The notes: generated from the sequence alone by a model not told the origin. A DNA stretch of 64,000 nucleotides from Gammaproteobacteria bacterium (GCA_018820765.1 JAHJNN010000005.1:62001-126000); one strand, 5' to 3'; positions 20,570 through 29,036 are shown, counted from the stretch's first letter. Translations and numbers: made by a program.

Positions 20570-20869
20570 GGTCGCTGTTCGGAAACGGTCACGATCGGCA
20601 CCGTGCCGGTATTGTGCAAACGTGCTGATGCGCCAAAGCGAGTCTGTGCATGTGCACTTTTGCGCCAAATCGCCAAAGCGGATTTCACCGAATCCGTGGA
20701 GGGTCGAATCGACGAATACGTAAGTACGGAAGCCATGATTTCAGTAAAAGCGGTTTTCAGCATAGACACACCCGACGCAAGTTTACGCAGGGAATGCTAC
20801 AAATGAACACTATAGATTGTAGTCCTATAGAGTTCTATCGGATGTCATCGTCGTTTTACACGAAACGAC

Positions 20870-21160
20870 TTGATGTCACCGAAGAATACATTCCCTGCGG
20901 CGCTCAAGACAGTCAGAAAAGCCCGTGGCCTCAGCCAGGAAGCGTTCTCGGACGTGTCGAGCCGCACCTACATGAGTTCGCTTGAACGTGGCCTGAAAAG
21001 CCCGACCCTGAGCAAGGTCGCCGAACTGTGCGAGGTCATGGACGTGCATCCACTCACCTTGCTGACGCTGGCCTATGGCGGCGACAGCAAGGGCGTGGGC
21101 GAAGTCATCGAGCGCGTGCGGCGCGAGCTGGCCGCTATCCAGGCCCGGAAGGGCAAATAG
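20870..21160 (+). CDS. XRE-family HTH regulator
   Basis: LKTVRKARGLSQEAFSDVSSRTYMSSLERGLKSPTLSKVAELCEVMDVHPLTLL. Confidence 0.88.
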   Translation: MMSPKNTFPAALKTVRKARGLSQEAFSDVSSRTYMSSLERGLKSPTLSKVAELCEVMDVHPLTLLTLAYGGDSKGVGEVIERVRRELAAIQARKGK

Positions 21161-21202
21161 GCCAGAAATGGGCGCTGCCCAGCGGCAGCGCCCGCATGAC
21201 GG

Positions 21203-21547
21203 CTACGTCATGATGCGCCCCGCCAGCCGTGCTTCGCGCGCATAGGCACTGATCGCCTTCGTCGCAATGAAGTGCAGGTCCCGCTCGACTGGAAGGCCAA
21301 ATCGGCCACGCACCGATTGCAGCTCGGCCAGGCTCACATAGCCCAGTTCCGGAAATCCCTGTCCCAAATCGCACAGCCCGAATGCATGGTCGTGGTCATG
21401 CGGATCGATCTCGGTGAGCAGCCAGGTCGCAGCCGCGTCAGCCATGAACAATTTGACCACGGGTGGTGGGTCGAAATCGTCGTTGTCGAGGGACTGCCGG
21501 CCGTTGACCAGCAACTGCGCGCGCAGTGTTTCGGTGATGAGGTTCAT
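21203..21547 (-). CDS. DUF2958 protein, copy 2
   Basis: PPVVKLFMADAAATWLLTEIDPHDHDHAFGLCDLGQGFPELGYVSLAELQSVRGRFGLPVERDLHF; paralogous to 20222-20569. Confidence 0.85.
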   Translation of the reverse strand: MNLITETLRAQLLVNGRQSLDNDDFDPPPVVKLFMADAAATWLLTEIDPHDHDHAFGLCDLGQGFPELGYVSLAELQSVRGRFGLPVERDLHFIATKAISAYAREARLAGRIMT

Positions 21548-22115
21548 GATCGCAACTCCTTGAATGGACGCTCCCGATTGGAGCGCTGCGATCCGGGCAC
21601 ACGCGCAAAGCGCGGCCGTCATACCCCCAACTCGGTTGGTGCGGGCAGGGGGTTGACGGGCGTGCGGCGTGCGCCAAGCTGCGCTGCTATCCAGTCGGTG
21701 ATGCGGCCCTGCCTTGCAGGCGTAGTGTAGTCATGAGGTGCCGGAACGCTGCAGTAAACAGCGGCCTATGCACCAGGGCAGATTCGATGGCACGAGACGT
21801 CTTGCAGACAGATCAGGTTCAGCCTGTTCGGCGATTTGAGAGGGGTGCCAAGCACAGCGCGGCGGGGATGTTCAACGTTATAGACCCGTTTCTGCCGTTG
21901 GTGTCAGCGAACCCAATGACTGTCTTGTGACTCCGAGCAGACGGATACTGTGATCGATTGAGGGACGGTTGTTCGGCCATTGCCGCCTGTGGCGTTGACC
22001 CCGTTCAATGGCCGGTGTCCCGCAGGTAGCCGACGTTGAAGCGACAGGCTGTTTGAACGGCCGCGTTTGTCAGTGGCGAGGGACAGCACCCGACCTTTCT
22101 CAATGGAGCGCTGGG

Positions 22116-22550
22116 TTATGCATGGTGCATGATGAGACTACTGGGGGTTTCGCCTTCAACATTGAAGCCATGCCTTTCATAGAATACCTTTGCCACTTCA
22201 TTGATTCTGAAAACTTCCAGTCCTACGTTCTTAGATTGCTTGCCAGCCAATGCGATAACAGAAGCAAGAAGGTTTGTCCCAATCCCGTTCCGCTGGTGGT
22301 GAGGATGAACAACGATCATCCTTATGAATATTTGAGTGTCTTGATTTTCGATGTGGGAATACCCGGCTAGCTCGTGCTCTTGGAATGCCAGCGTAATTCC
22401 TTGGGGATCAAAATGGGTAGAAAAATCGGTGCGTTGCCACTGCTCATCCCAGCCCCAGATTTCAGAAATAAAACTACGCATCACCAGGCGATACAGATGA
22501 TAGATCGCGTCTCTATCTGATTCTTCAGCTTTTCGGTAAGCGTAAGTCAT
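22116..22550 (-). CDS. GNAT N-acetyltransferase (gene cassette-like)
   Basis: YRKAEESDRDAIYHLY...IRMIVVHPHHQRNGIGTNLLASVIALAGKQSKNVGLEVFRINEVAKVFYERHGF; stop codon lies inside a GCATAAC box. Confidence 0.88.
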   Translation of the reverse strand: MTYAYRKAEESDRDAIYHLYRLVMRSFISEIWGWDEQWQRTDFSTHFDPQGITLAFQEHELAGYSHIENQDTQIFIRMIVVHPHHQRNGIGTNLLASVIALAGKQSKNVGLEVFRINEVAKVFYERHGFNVEGETPSSLIMHHA

Positions 22551-22595
22551 AGCAATGACAAGCGCAGCTTGCGGGCGGTCCGGTTGACCGAGAGG

Positions 22596-23147
22596 TTATG
22601 CGTCATGAAAATCGCTTGGCAGACGATACAGGCAATGCCGTCGAAGCGAACTCCCTTCGGGTAGTTGCGGATGCTCGAAGGTGCCAGACTCGCGCATACC
22701 GAGCCGTTCCATGACTGCACGAGACCTGTGGTTTCCGACGGCGGCGAAGGACACGATTTCCCTTAGGCCGAGTGATTGGAAACCGACATGAATTGCTCCC
22801 CTTGCGGCTTCCGATGCCAACCCCTTCCCCCAGTGCTCATAGGCAAGACGCCAACCGATCTCGACACACGGCGAAAATGGGAGTTGGGCGGACGGTGTGT
22901 GGAGGCCGACAAACCCAATAAACCTGCCATTAGTCTTCAATTCGGCCGCCCAGAATCCCCATCCGCGCTCATGGATGAGCGACTCGCAGCGATCAGCCAT
23001 CGCGTCACTCTCGGCACGCGTGAGCGTAGATGGAAAGAACTCCATGACTCTTGGGTCTGAGTTGAGGGCAGCGAAAGGATCACGGTCGGAAACTTGCCAC
23101 TGCCGCAAGCGGAGGCGCTCAGTCTCGAATTCGATCAGTTCAGCCAT
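22596..23147 (-). CDS. RimJ/RimL-type GNAT acetyltransferase (gene cassette-like)
   Basis: IEFETERLRLRQWQVSDRDPFAALNSDPRVMEFFPSTLTRAE...EIGWRLAYEHWGKGLASEAARGAIHVGFQSLGLREIVSFAAVGNHRSRAVMERLGM; stop codon inside GCATAAC. Confidence 0.92.
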   Translation of the reverse strand: MAELIEFETERLRLRQWQVSDRDPFAALNSDPRVMEFFPSTLTRAESDAMADRCESLIHERGWGFWAAELKTNGRFIGFVGLHTPSAQLPFSPCVEIGWRLAYEHWGKGLASEAARGAIHVGFQSLGLREIVSFAAVGNHRSRAVMERLGMRESGTFEHPQLPEGSSLRRHCLYRLPSDFHDA

Positions 23148-23173
23148 TTGCTACAAGTCGGGCGATGGGTGAC

Positions 23174-23240
23174 GCATAACGTCTGAAGTCACCGGCCTGC
23201 GCGGCTTTTTGCGCATGTCCGGTGGAATGATGGGTTGGGC
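23174..23240 (-). other. Integron attC-like site
   Basis: Minus strand GCCCAACCCATCATTCCACCGGACATGCGCAAAAAGCCGCGCAGGCCGGTGACTTCAGACGTTATGC: RYYYAAC start, near-GTTRRRY end, imperfect stem, just after the stop of the upstream gene. Confidence 0.75.
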
Positions 23241-23249
23241 CTCGCGAAA

Positions 23250-24200
23250 TCAGACGATGCATTGGTTGTTTCGGAGCCAAGTTTCAAACTGAGCCGTAAC
23301 CGCCGGAGTCGGAAGATCCAATTTCCGCACAAGCCGCTTGATTCGTTCACGACATAAATTCGGGTTGGCAGATACCTGAACGGCAGGGCCTCCGTGACAC
23401 GCCCTCCAGCGCTGCAAGAAAGCGTGCTCAGCCCCTGGGGACTTGGAGAACTCGGCATCAAGCGTTGATACAAGGCGAAGGACAATATCCCCGAAGCCGA
23501 CGACACCGCGAAGGCTGATTTTGATCGGACTGCCCGCCGTATGCCCATTGATAACCGGAACTTCCTTGAGTCCAATTTGGGCGGGCGTAAGCTGGTTATA
23601 TGCGGCTTCTGCCGAAACAAATTGAGTCGATGTGCTACCACCGGCGTGGACGAGCGAGTTTCTCGCCTCTTTGAAATAGCGGTAGCAGACCAAGAGTTGC
23701 TCGATATGCAGCGGCGAGTTTTTTTTGTTCTTGGCGATAGCAGGATAGATCGACCCAGACATGGTCGGCGAACCACCTTGCACTATCGAATTCACAGCAT
23801 GGCGGAGACCCTTTGAAGGGGCGCCATTTGTAAATGTTGTTGGAAATTGCAGATGTTTCGATAGCGATGCGGCAGCACCGAGTTCATTGAGCGTGCCTTC
23901 GCACCAAGCTTCATATAGGGAGCAAAACTCGAACAGTAGAAAGCGAGCAAACTCCTGCTGTTGATCTTCCCAAGAAGAGTCAATGCAAGAACGGCGCAAA
24001 TTGGCACCTCGAATACCGCTTCCAGCAACAAAGCGTCCAGCCAATTCACTCTCCGTCGCAGCAGGAGACGCGGAGACATAGCCGGCTACTTGCCACCGGA
24101 GATTCCAGATTGCTGTGGCAGTGGGCCATACGAAATCAAATACCTCGGTCAATCGACGGGCAACTTGTTTCGATGTGAGTAGAAGTAGCTTTTCTTGCAT
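23250..24200 (-). CDS. Hypothetical protein with HEPN-like RNxxxH motif, gene cassette
   Basis: YFKEARNSLVHAGG (R-x4-H); flanked by GTTGGGC (24219-24225, minus) and the attC-like site. Confidence 0.6.
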   Translation of the reverse strand: MQEKLLLLTSKQVARRLTEVFDFVWPTATAIWNLRWQVAGYVSASPAATESELAGRFVAGSGIRGANLRRSCIDSSWEDQQQEFARFLLFEFCSLYEAWCEGTLNELGAAASLSKHLQFPTTFTNGAPSKGLRHAVNSIVQGGSPTMSGSIYPAIAKNKKNSPLHIEQLLVCYRYFKEARNSLVHAGGSTSTQFVSAEAAYNQLTPAQIGLKEVPVINGHTAGSPIKISLRGVVGFGDIVLRLVSTLDAEFSKSPGAEHAFLQRWRACHGGPAVQVSANPNLCRERIKRLVRKLDLPTPAVTAQFETWLRNNQCIV

Positions 24201-24228
24201 ATGCGCTCAGCCTAAGAGGCCCAACAGT

Positions 24229-24258
24229 TAACATACGGACGCAGGGGTCCGTATGTTA
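24229..24258. repeat. 12-bp perfect inverted repeat TAACATACGGAC-N6-GTCCGTATGTTA
   Basis: Arms 24229-24240 and 24247-24258, between the cassette boundary and the ImmA/IrrE gene stop. Confidence 0.85.
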
Positions 24259-24351
24259 CTAGCGAGGAGGCATGCCTAAAGGCCCCCCTATTCTGTTGTT
24301 TTTGCACGATTTCCTCCCTGCTCGGCCCGTATATTGCTGTATGAAAAGACG

Positions 24352-25113
24352 TTAAGTCACGGCGATCACGCTAAGCACAACACCATCTGCGAGCTTCACG
24401 GACTGGGAGCGCACCTTCAGCTCCTGCCCTTGCCTGCCGGAAATCCATCGTGAGGCGGCCTCTTGGCGAAGCGTCGTCTTACCGGCCTTGTCGGCGGCAT
24501 AGAGAAGCTCGAAGGCTTCCGTCTCGTAGTTGAGCTCCGCGGCAAGCCTCATATATTCGGGCCATCCGGGGCTCAGCGCGAACCACTGCCGCCCCTGCAG
24601 CCCATGGCAGACGATCGCGGCGGCTTTTCCCGTCCCCTTGACCAGCTTGAGCGCCGTGGTCGTGAGCCCGGCCCTGAAAGCCATTCGGATCTTGTCGGCC
24701 GAATCCAAGGTTATTGGCATCCCCGCCGCGATGGGGTCAAACAGATACGAGGGCAGGATCAGCTGAGAAGCGAAGCCGTTCGCGATGGCTTCCGCGCTCT
24801 TGGCTGCGTCGTTTTGGGGCGATATGTCCTCCTTGGCGCAGATGAATCCCCCCTTCCCATGCCGCTCCACCCAATGCCCGAGCTCATGGGCGATGGAGAA
24901 GCGCTGCCGAGTCGCCTTGTGGTCCTCGTTGACCGTGATGATCGCGGAGACCCCATTCCCGACGATGCGGGCCTCGCTCCCATCGATCTTCCGGTAGCGA
25001 ACCTTCGCACCGAGCTCAAAGGCGATCGCCTCCAGATCGATCTGCTTCGGGCTATCTATCCCGAAGCTCTTGAGGATCAGTTCGCCTTTTGAAAGCGCTC
25101 GATGATCAGTCAT
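24352..25113 (-). CDS. ImmA/IrrE-family metallopeptidase
   Basis: RQRFSIAHELGHWVERHGKGGFICAKED...AEAIANGFASQLILPSYLF. Confidence 0.92.
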   Translation of the reverse strand: MTDHRALSKGELILKSFGIDSPKQIDLEAIAFELGAKVRYRKIDGSEARIVGNGVSAIITVNEDHKATRQRFSIAHELGHWVERHGKGGFICAKEDISPQNDAAKSAEAIANGFASQLILPSYLFDPIAAGMPITLDSADKIRMAFRAGLTTTALKLVKGTGKAAAIVCHGLQGRQWFALSPGWPEYMRLAAELNYETEAFELLYAADKAGKTTLRQEAASRWISGRQGQELKVRSQSVKLADGVVLSVIAVT

Positions 25114-25537
25114 CCTTCCTCGAGTCCCCGATCAGACCGCTTTCCACCATGTCATCCCAAAGGCTTTCCCAGTCGGCATCCGACATCGTTTCTCCTTTGC
25201 GGAACGCCAGCGACAGCCCATTAGAGGCTCCGCCACGGATCAGAGCTTGGATCTGGCGCTTGATCTCCTCAAGCGCGGGCCTTGCCTTGGCAACCGGGGA
25301 TTCCCGGAGAGAGGCGTCATAGCCTCGGCGAGCTGCTGCCAGCTTCTCGCGCTTGGCTTGGTTGATCTTCGCCAATGCGGAGGACCGCAACTCGGAAGCT
25401 TTTGTGGCGGGATCGATACCGTCCTCGATCGCCTCCTTGAGCAGATCCTCGTCGCTCATCGCCAGTAGGTCCTCGGAAATTAGCCGCTCGAGGGCAGCCA
25501 TTTGGGCTCCCGCCCCCATTCCTTTCGCCTCTTTCAT
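25106..25537 (-). CDS. Conserved-looking protein of unknown function in the sigma/ImmA operon
   Basis: Overlaps both neighbouring genes; no recognised motif. Confidence 0.6.
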   Translation of the reverse strand: MKEAKGMGAGAQMAALERLISEDLLAMSDEDLLKEAIEDGIDPATKASELRSSALAKINQAKREKLAAARRGYDASLRESPVAKARPALEEIKRQIQALIRGGASNGLSLAFRKGETMSDADWESLWDDMVESGLIGDSRKDD

Positions 25538-26187
25538 GATTTTCTCCCGCCAGGGAACAGCCGCTCGCGCTCTCGGCGCAGCCGTTTCCTCGCCGTCTCG
25601 TATTGTGTCTTGGTCATCTCGCCCATGGCTTGGATATCGCTCGCCCCCAGCCCATCCTCAAGCCCCATAAGAATCCATCCGACCTCTTGGTCGTCCTTGA
25701 GCCGCCCCTCGATCTTGGCGAGGTCCTTTTCGGCCATGGCGCGAGCCTCTTGCGTCAGGAGGGCATCCAGGGGCGTTTCTCCGTCCTCGCTGAGAATATC
25801 GAGGGCCTCTTCCGGTGGGTCGTCGCCGCTATCCACCAAGTCTCCGGCGAGAGCCACCTTCGGCTGCCGCTTGAGGGTGCGCAGGTTATTGGCGACGCTT
25901 TTCATCGCCGAATCCATCCAAGGCACGAAGGCCATCCCGATGTTCCAAGTCCTCCTGCCGGCGATCATCCGCTCGATAGTTTCGTTGATGAGTTCATCCG
26001 GATCCTCAAAGCGGGTTCCCCACAGGTGGCCCCAGGCCATCTTGCGAAGCCGGATCCACTCGATATCGCTCAAGCCGACGATGGCCTGCTCGATTTGCTC
26101 CAGCGTCGCCGGAGCTCCGTAGTTGCTTTCCAACGCGAATCCTCCTGTCGTTATTTCTAAGGCGGGGAGTTCCGCATGCCCGGACAT
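25534..26187 (-). CDS. Divergent sigma-70/ECF-like factor
   Basis: Region-2-like DPDELINETIERMIAGRRTWNIGMAFVPWMDSAMKSVANNLRTLKRQ and region-4-like GLGASDIQAMGEMTKTQYETARKRLRRERERLF; likely start at 26187. Confidence 0.65.
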   Translation of the reverse strand: MSGHAELPALEITTGGFALESNYGAPATLEQIEQAIVGLSDIEWIRLRKMAWGHLWGTRFEDPDELINETIERMIAGRRTWNIGMAFVPWMDSAMKSVANNLRTLKRQPKVALAGDLVDSGDDPPEEALDILSEDGETPLDALLTQEARAMAEKDLAKIEGRLKDDQEVGWILMGLEDGLGASDIQAMGEMTKTQYETARKRLRRERERLFPGGRKS

Positions 26188-26201
26188 AAATTTCTTGTCC
26201 G
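26181..26201. promoter_or_regulatory. Operator-like inverted repeat CGGACA-N9-TGTCCG in the divergent promoter region
   Basis: cggacataaatttcttgtccg overlapping the probable sigma gene start and ~65 bp upstream of the DUF2188 gene. Confidence 0.5.
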
Positions 26202-26266
26202 GATTTCTGGAGGGCAGCGCCTTAGGTAATGAGCGTGCATTGCTCGTTTTCACAGGAGTATAAAAG

Positions 26267-26494
26267 ATGGCAACCAAGCGTAATCAGCATGTAGTCCCTA
26301 GCGGCAAGGATTGGGCGGTGACGGGGGCGGGATCCAGCAGGGCGACCGAGATCCTCCCCACAAAGAGTCAGGCCGTCGGGCGGGCTCGGGAAATCAGCCG
26401 CAACCAAGGCACCGAGCTCATCGTTCACGGGCGTGACGGCAAGATTCAGAGCCGCGACAGCCACGGGCACGACTCTTTCCCGCCGAAAGGCTGA
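26267..26494 (+). CDS. DUF2188 protein
   Basis: QHVVPSGKDWAVTGAGSSRATEILPTKSQAVGRAREISRNQGTELIVHGRDGKIQSRDSHGHDSFPPKG. Confidence 0.88.
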   Translation: MATKRNQHVVPSGKDWAVTGAGSSRATEILPTKSQAVGRAREISRNQGTELIVHGRDGKIQSRDSHGHDSFPPKG

Positions 26495-26516
26495 ACATTT
26501 AAAGGAGGCCAGCATC

Positions 26517-26762
26517 ATGAGTACTGAAAAATCCAACCGGCCCGAACTCTTCATTGACAACGAGCGTTACGACTGGGATGAGGACACCATCACCGGCAGG
26601 CAGATTCGTGTTCTTGCGTCGCTCCCGGATGATGTCCAAATATTTCACAAGGTTCCCGGCCATCCTGACCAAGAAATCAAGGACGATACAGTCGTTGATC
26701 TGACCAAGCAGAAGGGACCAGACCGGTTCTGGACGCAACCGGTCGGCTCGCAGGCGGGGTGA
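26517..26762 (+). CDS. Multiubiquitin-type ubiquitin-like protein, single domain
   Basis: ELFIDNERYDWDEDTITGRQIRVLASLPDDVQIFHKVPGHPDQEIKDDTVVDLTKQKGPDRFWTQPVGSQAG; ends in Gly; next to E2/E1/JAB genes. Confidence 0.82.
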   Translation: MSTEKSNRPELFIDNERYDWDEDTITGRQIRVLASLPDDVQIFHKVPGHPDQEIKDDTVVDLTKQKGPDRFWTQPVGSQAG

Positions 26763-26768
26763 TCCGAT

Positions 26769-27176
26769 ATGCTGCTGCTCCTTGACACCGACTACGCGGA
26801 AATCCTGGAACGCGGCCTCGACTACGTCGAAGATGAAGCGCAGCGCTTTCTGGTGCTGCGTAACTTTCTTCTGCCCGAAGGTCTCTACCACGAGAAGACC
26901 TGTGACGTTCTTGTAATCATCCCGCAGAACTATAACCAAGGTGGTATCGATATGTTCTGGACGTTTCCCCACCTGACGCGCAATGATGGCAAGCCCATCC
27001 CTGCGATGAACCGGCCCGGCGGCGGCGACAACAGAACCTTTGACGGCAAGGAGTTCTGCCGCTGGTCGCGGCACTGGAATCATGCGCCAGTCATATGGAA
27101 GCCCGGCAAGGACAATGTCGTCACGATCCTGGGCCGCATTGTGTGGGCTCTCGGTAATCCGGACGCCAAGAAATGA
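26769..27176 (+). CDS. Prokaryotic E2-like protein (family E type)
   Basis: FLLPEGLYHEKTCDVLVIIPQNYNQGGIDMFWTFPHLTRNDGKPIPAMN...FDGKEFCRWSRHW. Confidence 0.82.
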   Translation: MLLLLDTDYAEILERGLDYVEDEAQRFLVLRNFLLPEGLYHEKTCDVLVIIPQNYNQGGIDMFWTFPHLTRNDGKPIPAMNRPGGGDNRTFDGKEFCRWSRHWNHAPVIWKPGKDNVVTILGRIVWALGNPDAKK

Positions 27177-28621
27177 CTGGGGCAAGAATCACATTGCTTG
27201 GCTCGCAACATGACGCCGTCACCATCTACCTAGAATCTCACCCTGAAAATCATGAAAGGGCTGCGGTGGTGCTATTCCGCCGCTTGCACGTTCATGTCCC
27301 GGGACTGCCAGATTCCGACCGCTATATCGCCCATGATGTGATTCAGTTTGAGGATGCATGGGTGACCGAGAGCTCACCAGAGATAGTCGCTTTCGAACTT
27401 GCCCCACTGCGCGAACTGTTCCAACGCTGCGAGGAGGAGGGGCTCGTCTTTGGCTTCATTCACAACCACCCCGCAGGCCCGGCGCAGTTCTCAGATATGG
27501 ACGAAGAGAACGAGCGGACATTGATCAAGGCGCTACGTAACCGCAATGGCCACGACATCACTTTTGTTGCGATGCTGTGGGCGGACGGGCAATGGCTGGC
27601 CAGGACGCGTAAAGGTGGGTGCCCGGAAATCGCGGTGCCAGTTCGGCACACGCTTGTACTTGGCGAGCGGATCACGCTTTACGGGTACAAGGAAAGCAGC
27701 GACGAACACACTGAGGTCCAGGCGCGTCAGGCTGCTGCGTTCGGAAAACCTTTCGTCGATATGCTTCAGTCGTTGCGCATTGGCGTTGCCGGAAACGGCG
27801 GCACCGGAAGCCCATTTGCAACGCTGGGCGCGCGCGGGGGAATCGGCGAGCTCGTGTTGCTCGATAAAGATCCGCTCGCTGCGAGCAATCTCAACCGCGT
27901 TAGGGGCCTCATGAAGGCAGATGTCGGTTTCGTCAAATCGGACACACTCAAGAACTTCATCGAAGGCATTGGGCTATCGGTCAAGGTTGCGTCCATAGCC
28001 TCAGATGTCGATACGGATCCGGTCGCCGTCGATGCGCTCGCTAGTTGCGATGTCATTGTTGGCTGCACCGACGATTTTGCAGGCCGTGAACTAATGAACG
28101 CTGCGCTTTATGCCTATGCGCAACCACTCATAGATATCGGGCTAGGCGGCAAGGTTGATGACGGGCTCGATGGTCACCCCTATCTTCGTTATCACTACGG
28201 ACGCATCAGCACGATCCTGCCCGAGCACGGCCAGTGCCTTTTTTGTCAGGGCGTGATCAAGGACATCTGGATTCAGGCACAGCTTGCACGCCGCGAAAAT
28301 CCGGATATCACCGCTGAAGAACTAAAAGACCGTTACCTCGAAGACGGTGGCACAGACGCGCCAGGCGTCGGGCCCTTCACCAGTGCTTCGGCCGATTTTG
28401 CCGTTGCAACGCTGTTTGACCTGATCAAGCCGTTTCGACGTTTTCCGCCGGAGGTGCGACGCGACATGTTCTTCGTGGATTTCGTGAAGATGGAGATCCA
28501 CAGCCACGAAACGGTGGGCAACCCTGACTGCTCGTATTGTCGTGCACACGAATTCCTTTTACTGAAGGAATCATGCAGACTCAATCGACCATTTTTAGGA
28601 AAGCGCGATGACTTTTGTTAG
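27173..28621 (+). CDS. JAB/JAMM peptidase fused to an E1/ThiF-like adenylation domain
   Basis: JAMM: FGFIHNHPAGPAQFSDMDEEN; E1: GVAGNGGTGSPFATLGARGGIGELVLLDKDPLAASNLNR...CDVIVGCTDD; zinc CLFC and CSYC. Confidence 0.92.
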   Translation: MTGARITLLGSQHDAVTIYLESHPENHERAAVVLFRRLHVHVPGLPDSDRYIAHDVIQFEDAWVTESSPEIVAFELAPLRELFQRCEEEGLVFGFIHNHPAGPAQFSDMDEENERTLIKALRNRNGHDITFVAMLWADGQWLARTRKGGCPEIAVPVRHTLVLGERITLYGYKESSDEHTEVQARQAAAFGKPFVDMLQSLRIGVAGNGGTGSPFATLGARGGIGELVLLDKDPLAASNLNRVRGLMKADVGFVKSDTLKNFIEGIGLSVKVASIASDVDTDPVAVDALASCDVIVGCTDDFAGRELMNAALYAYAQPLIDIGLGGKVDDGLDGHPYLRYHYGRISTILPEHGQCLFCQGVIKDIWIQAQLARRENPDITAEELKDRYLEDGGTDAPGVGPFTSASADFAVATLFDLIKPFRRFPPEVRRDMFFVDFVKMEIHSHETVGNPDCSYCRAHEFLLLKESCRLNRPFLGKRDDFC

Positions 28622-29036
28622 CCGGGTCGTAGCATGGATTAGGGAGCTCTTTACCCCGCATCCAGTTCCCGGTCAGGCACCGGAGCATGCCCCACAACTC
28701 GCGGCACCAGTTCATTTTTCCTCAGTCTTTATTGTCGGTAAGCCCCCGCATAATGACGAAATCGCGGCCGAATCTTTTTACTGCGTCATGATTGCAGACA
28801 ATCCTAAATGGGCCTTGTTTAAATGCCCTTGTCGGTGTGGTGACGTAGTTACACTCTCGCTTCAACAAGTACACCGCCCTCATTGGCGCTTAACGAGCAC
28901 ACTCACCGGTCGCCCAACCTTATACCCGTCGATATGGCGGGACAAGGGCTGCCTTAGTCATTTCTGGCTACGCGACGGTCGCGTGTTTTGGTGCGCAGAT
29001 ACTGGAAAACACCCCGACCTACGAACGTCTTATTGA
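28608..29036 (+). CDS. DUF6527-like protein
   Basis: WALFKCPCRCGDVVTLSLQQVHRPHWRLTSTLTGRPTLYPSIWRDKGCLSHFWLRDGRVFWC; overlaps the E1 gene end. Confidence 0.8.
   Translation: MTFVSRVVAWIRELFTPHPVPGQAPEHAPQLAAPVHFSSVFIVGKPPHNDEIAAESFYCVMIADNPKWALFKCPCRCGDVVTLSLQQVHRPHWRLTSTLTGRPTLYPSIWRDKGCLSHFWLRDGRVFWCADTGKHPDLRTSY

Noticed and set aside
27173-28621. Plain ThiF/MoeB sulfur-carrier activation gene
   Set aside because: JAB fusion plus adjacent Ubl, E2-like and DUF6527 genes, and no thiamine/molybdopterin genes, favour ubiquitin-like conjugation
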